Shown here: positions 62,067 through 64,000 of the stretch, piece after piece
Layout: every line of letters begins with the position of its first letter
Numbering within the stretch: the first letter of the stretch is position 1
Origin: Halorarum salinum
GTDB taxonomy: Archaea; Halobacteriota; Halobacteria; Halobacteriales; Haloferacaceae
Direction: 5' to 3'
Assembly: GCF_013402875.1 (NCBI RefSeq)
Contig: NZ_CP058579.1
Location: 3,534,001-3,598,000, forward strand
Length of the DNA stretch: 64,000 nt
Translations under genes and position numbers: made by a program
Notes under the pieces: generated by a model
Told to the model about the DNA's origin: nothing
Database searches by the model: none
Seen by the model: only the letters and a program-made list of their open reading frames with translations

Positions 62067-62930
62067 CTAGTAGAACTCGCGAACGAGGTCCATCGCGCCC
62101 TCGGGGGCGCCGTCGTCGACCTCGTGCATCGGCGAGTCGAGCCCGTGCTGGGCCTCGTACGGGACGGAGTCCTCGTCCTGATAGAGGACGCCCATGTACT
62201 CCTTGTCCGCGTCGAGAACCCTCTCCTTGGCCGCCTCGCGGTCGGTCGGGTCGTAGTCCTCCTCGTCGAGGTCGACCAGCGAGTCGCGGAAGTAGTCGTA
62301 GGTGTCCACGTCGTTGAACGTCACGCACGGAGAGAACACGTTGACGAACCCGAAGCCGTCGTGCTCGACGGCCCGCTGGACGATCTCCTGGTGGCGGAGC
62401 GCGTCGCTGGAGAACGACTGTGCGATGAACGTCGCGCCCGAGGCGAGCGCGAGCGCGAGCGGGTTGACCGGGGGCTGCTTGGGCCCCTCGGGCGTCGTCG
62501 CCGTCTCGAAGTCCTCGCGCGAGGTCGGGGACGCCTGGCCCTTCGTCAGCCCGTAGATGCGGTTGTCCATCACGACGTAGGACATGTCGACGTTCCGGCG
62601 GACGGCGTGGACGAAGTGGCCCGCGCCGATGGAGTAGCCGTCGCCGTCGCCGCCGGCGACCATCACTTCCAGTTCCGGGTTCGCCATCTTGACGCCGGCG
62701 CCGACCGGGAGCGCCCGGCCGTGGACGCCGTGGATGGCGTAGCTGTGCATGTACGTGCCGATCTTGCCCGAACAGCCGATGCCGGCGACGACGAACGTGT
62801 TGTCGGGGTCGTTCCCCGTCTCCGCGAGCGCCTTCATCATGCCGTTCATCGTGCCGAAGTCCCCGCACCCGGGGCACCACGTCGGCTGCTTGTCGGACTT
62901 GAAGTCCGTGAATCTGACCTGGGAACTCAT
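62067..62930 (-). CDS. korB: 2-oxoacid:ferredoxin oxidoreductase beta subunit
   Basis: A 287-residue thiamine-diphosphate and [4Fe-4S]-cluster subunit. QPTWCPGCGDFGTMNGM holds the first cluster Cys pair; GCSGKIGTYMHSYAIHGVHGRALP has another, and VAGGDGDGYSIGAGHFVHAV is the ThDP/Mg2+ motif. Length is closer to the 2-oxoglutarate (Kor) than the pyruvate (Por) enzyme of haloarchaea, but substrate is not certain. Its ATG overlaps the alpha subunit stop by 4 bases; its stop adjoins a family 2 repeat. Confidence 0.9.
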   Translation of the reverse strand: MSSQVRFTDFKSDKQPTWCPGCGDFGTMNGMMKALAETGNDPDNTFVVAGIGCSGKIGTYMHSYAIHGVHGRALPVGAGVKMANPELEVMVAGGDGDGYSIGAGHFVHAVRRNVDMSYVVMDNRIYGLTKGQASPTSREDFETATTPEGPKQPPVNPLALALASGATFIAQSFSSDALRHQEIVQRAVEHDGFGFVNVFSPCVTFNDVDTYDYFRDSLVDLDEEDYDPTDREAAKERVLDADKEYMGVLYQDEDSVPYEAQHGLDSPMHEVDDGAPEGAMDLVREFY

Positions 62931-64000
62931 GCGCTGAGGGTCTCCTTGATGTCCGTCGCCAGTTCGTCCGCCTTGAAGCGGACGCCGTTGTACTTGTTGA
63001 TTCGTTTCACGCGGGTAAGCGTGTCGTGTTCGAGCACGTCCGCGAACTGCCCGGTCGCGTTGCACTCGACCACGACGACCTCCTCCGCGGCCTCGAACTC
63101 CTCCGAGAGGTCGGGTCGCGGGAAGATGTACGGCACGGAGAGCACCCGCACGTCGACGCCGTCCTCCTCGAGGAACGCGAGCGCCTCGACGAGCGCGCCC
63201 TCGTTCGAGCCCCAGGAGACGACGAGGTTCTCCGCGTCGGGGTTCCCGAACTCGCGGGGACTCCAGTCCTCGCGCTCCCGGGCGGTCGCGACCTTCCGGT
63301 CGCGCTTGTCGACCTGCTTCACCCGCATCTCGGTGTCCTCGGTTCGGCGCCCGAGTTCGTCGTGTTCGAGGCCGGTTGACATGTGCGCGCCGCCAGCGGT
63401 TCCCGGGAACGCGCGCGGGCTGACGCCGTCCTCGGTGAGTTCGTGGGGCTTGAACTGCTCCTGTTCGGTCTGGTGGTCGCCGATCGACTCCTCGTCCACG
63501 ACGTTGCCGCGCTCGATCTCGACCGCGTCCATGTCGAACGCGTCCGGCTCGAACGTCTGTTCGGTGACCGCGAGCGCGAGGTCCGAGGTGAGGTACACCG
63601 GCGTCTGGTACTGCTCGGCGAGGTTGAACGCCTCGACGGTCTTCCAGAAGCACTCCGCGACGGTCGTCGGGGCGAGGATGAACCGCGGGACCTCGCCGTG
63701 CCCGCCGTGCAACAGGGTGTTGAGGTCGCCCTGTTCCTGCTTGGTCGGCATCCCGGTCGAGGGGCCCGAGCGCATCACGTCACAGATCACCAGCGGCGTC
63801 TCGGAGGTCGCAATCAGCCCGAACGTCTCGGTCATCAGGTCGATGCCGGGTCCGGAGGTCGCGGTCATCGAGCGGGCGCCGGAGCGGGCCGCGCCGAGCG
63901 CGAGGTTGATGGCGGCGAGTTCGTCCTCGGCCTGCACCACGTGGCCGCCGAACCGCTCGATGCGGCCGGTCAGGTACGTCATCACGTCGGTCGCCGGCGT
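62927..64000 (-). CDS. korA: 2-oxoacid:ferredoxin oxidoreductase alpha subunit, truncated by window end
   Basis: The frame is open from 64000 so the N-terminus lies outside the window. The 357 visible residues include GHVVQAEDELAAINLALGAARSGARSMTATSGPGIDLMTE (the core pyrimidine domain) and a C-terminal domain (NLVVSWGSNEGALVEALAFLEEDGVDVRVLSVPYIFPRP, then VVECNATGQFADVLEHDT). Full-length haloarchaeal alpha subunits carry a fused gamma domain at the N-terminus, which would be in the missing part. Confidence 0.88.
   Translation of the reverse strand, partial: TPATDVMTYLTGRIERFGGHVVQAEDELAAINLALGAARSGARSMTATSGPGIDLMTETFGLIATSETPLVICDVMRSGPSTGMPTKQEQGDLNTLLHGGHGEVPRFILAPTTVAECFWKTVEAFNLAEQYQTPVYLTSDLALAVTEQTFEPDAFDMDAVEIERGNVVDEESIGDHQTEQEQFKPHELTEDGVSPRAFPGTAGGAHMSTGLEHDELGRRTEDTEMRVKQVDKRDRKVATAREREDWSPREFGNPDAENLVVSWGSNEGALVEALAFLEEDGVDVRVLSVPYIFPRPDLSEEFEAAEEVVVVECNATGQFADVLEHDTLTRVKRINKYNGVRFKADELATDIKETLSA

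Overview
The window is a piece of a haloarchaeal (class Halobacteria) chromosome. Three things show this: about 70% G+C outside a few AT-rich patches, proteins crowded with Asp and Glu, and archaeal or haloarchaeal hallmark genes. These include an A-type ATP synthase, an aRF1-type release factor with NIKS and GGQ motifs, CDP-archaeol synthase, CTP-dependent riboflavin kinase, a prenyl diphosphate synthase and 2-oxoacid:ferredoxin oxidoreductase. Many genes have a TATA-like box about 25-30 nt before their ATG, the geometry of leaderless haloarchaeal transcripts. I saw no rRNA, tRNA, intact insertion sequence or CRISPR array.

Layout. 1-1 kb: end of a probable Na+/H+ antiporter gene, a haloarchaeal conserved protein and a 49-residue protein. 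1.1-10 kb: a tightly overlapping branched-chain amino acid operon, ilvB-ilvN-ilvC-(small protein)-leuC-leuD-leuB, preceded by a predicted 24-codon leader peptide with a hairpin at its stop, and leuA upstream under its own promoter; ilvE lies apart at 24 kb. 10-23.5 kb: an orphan haem-copper oxidase subunit I, a TetR regulator with a membrane zinc-ribbon protein, a GntP permease, a DsbA-like protein, an ATPase, a dehalogenase-like hydrolase, a divergent acyl-CoA dehydrogenase/aminoglycoside-phosphotransferase-fold pair, a frameshifted cupin gene and two tiny membrane proteins. 24.8-34.8 kb: ribB-rbkR, a frameshifted membrane-protein gene, argS, a MinD-type ATPase with a long acidic tail, prf1 and three smaller genes. 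34.8-45.6 kb: the A-type ATP synthase (atpH-I-K-E-C-F-A-B, with atpD separated by a divergent 5'-nucleotidase-type gene). 46-54 kb: an arylsulfotransferase-like protein, an NCS2 purine/pyrimidine permease, gfcR and pyrE, a membrane protein, carS, a mptD-type aldolase, a haloarchaeal small protein and a creatininase-family enzyme. 54-64 kb: a methyltransferase, a pilin-like protein, a divergent pair made of a secreted protein and a membrane-anchored winged-helix protein, etfBA, a lipoprotein in an AT-rich patch, a prenyl synthase and the kor/por genes (alpha subunit cut by the window end).

The most unusual features are non-coding. Two families of GC-rich structured repeats occur here. In both, linkers and loops are conserved while stem sequences change between copies and still pair. 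One family (three copies, at ilvE, the prenyl synthase and the 2-oxoacid oxidoreductase beta gene) starts at or just after a stop codon and always points in the direction of that gene, so it looks like a 3'-end RNA element. The second family flanks the ATP synthase region. The ilvB leader peptide with its terminal run of Leu/Ile/Val codons suggests attenuation-like control of branched-chain amino acid synthesis, which would be noteworthy in an archaeon.
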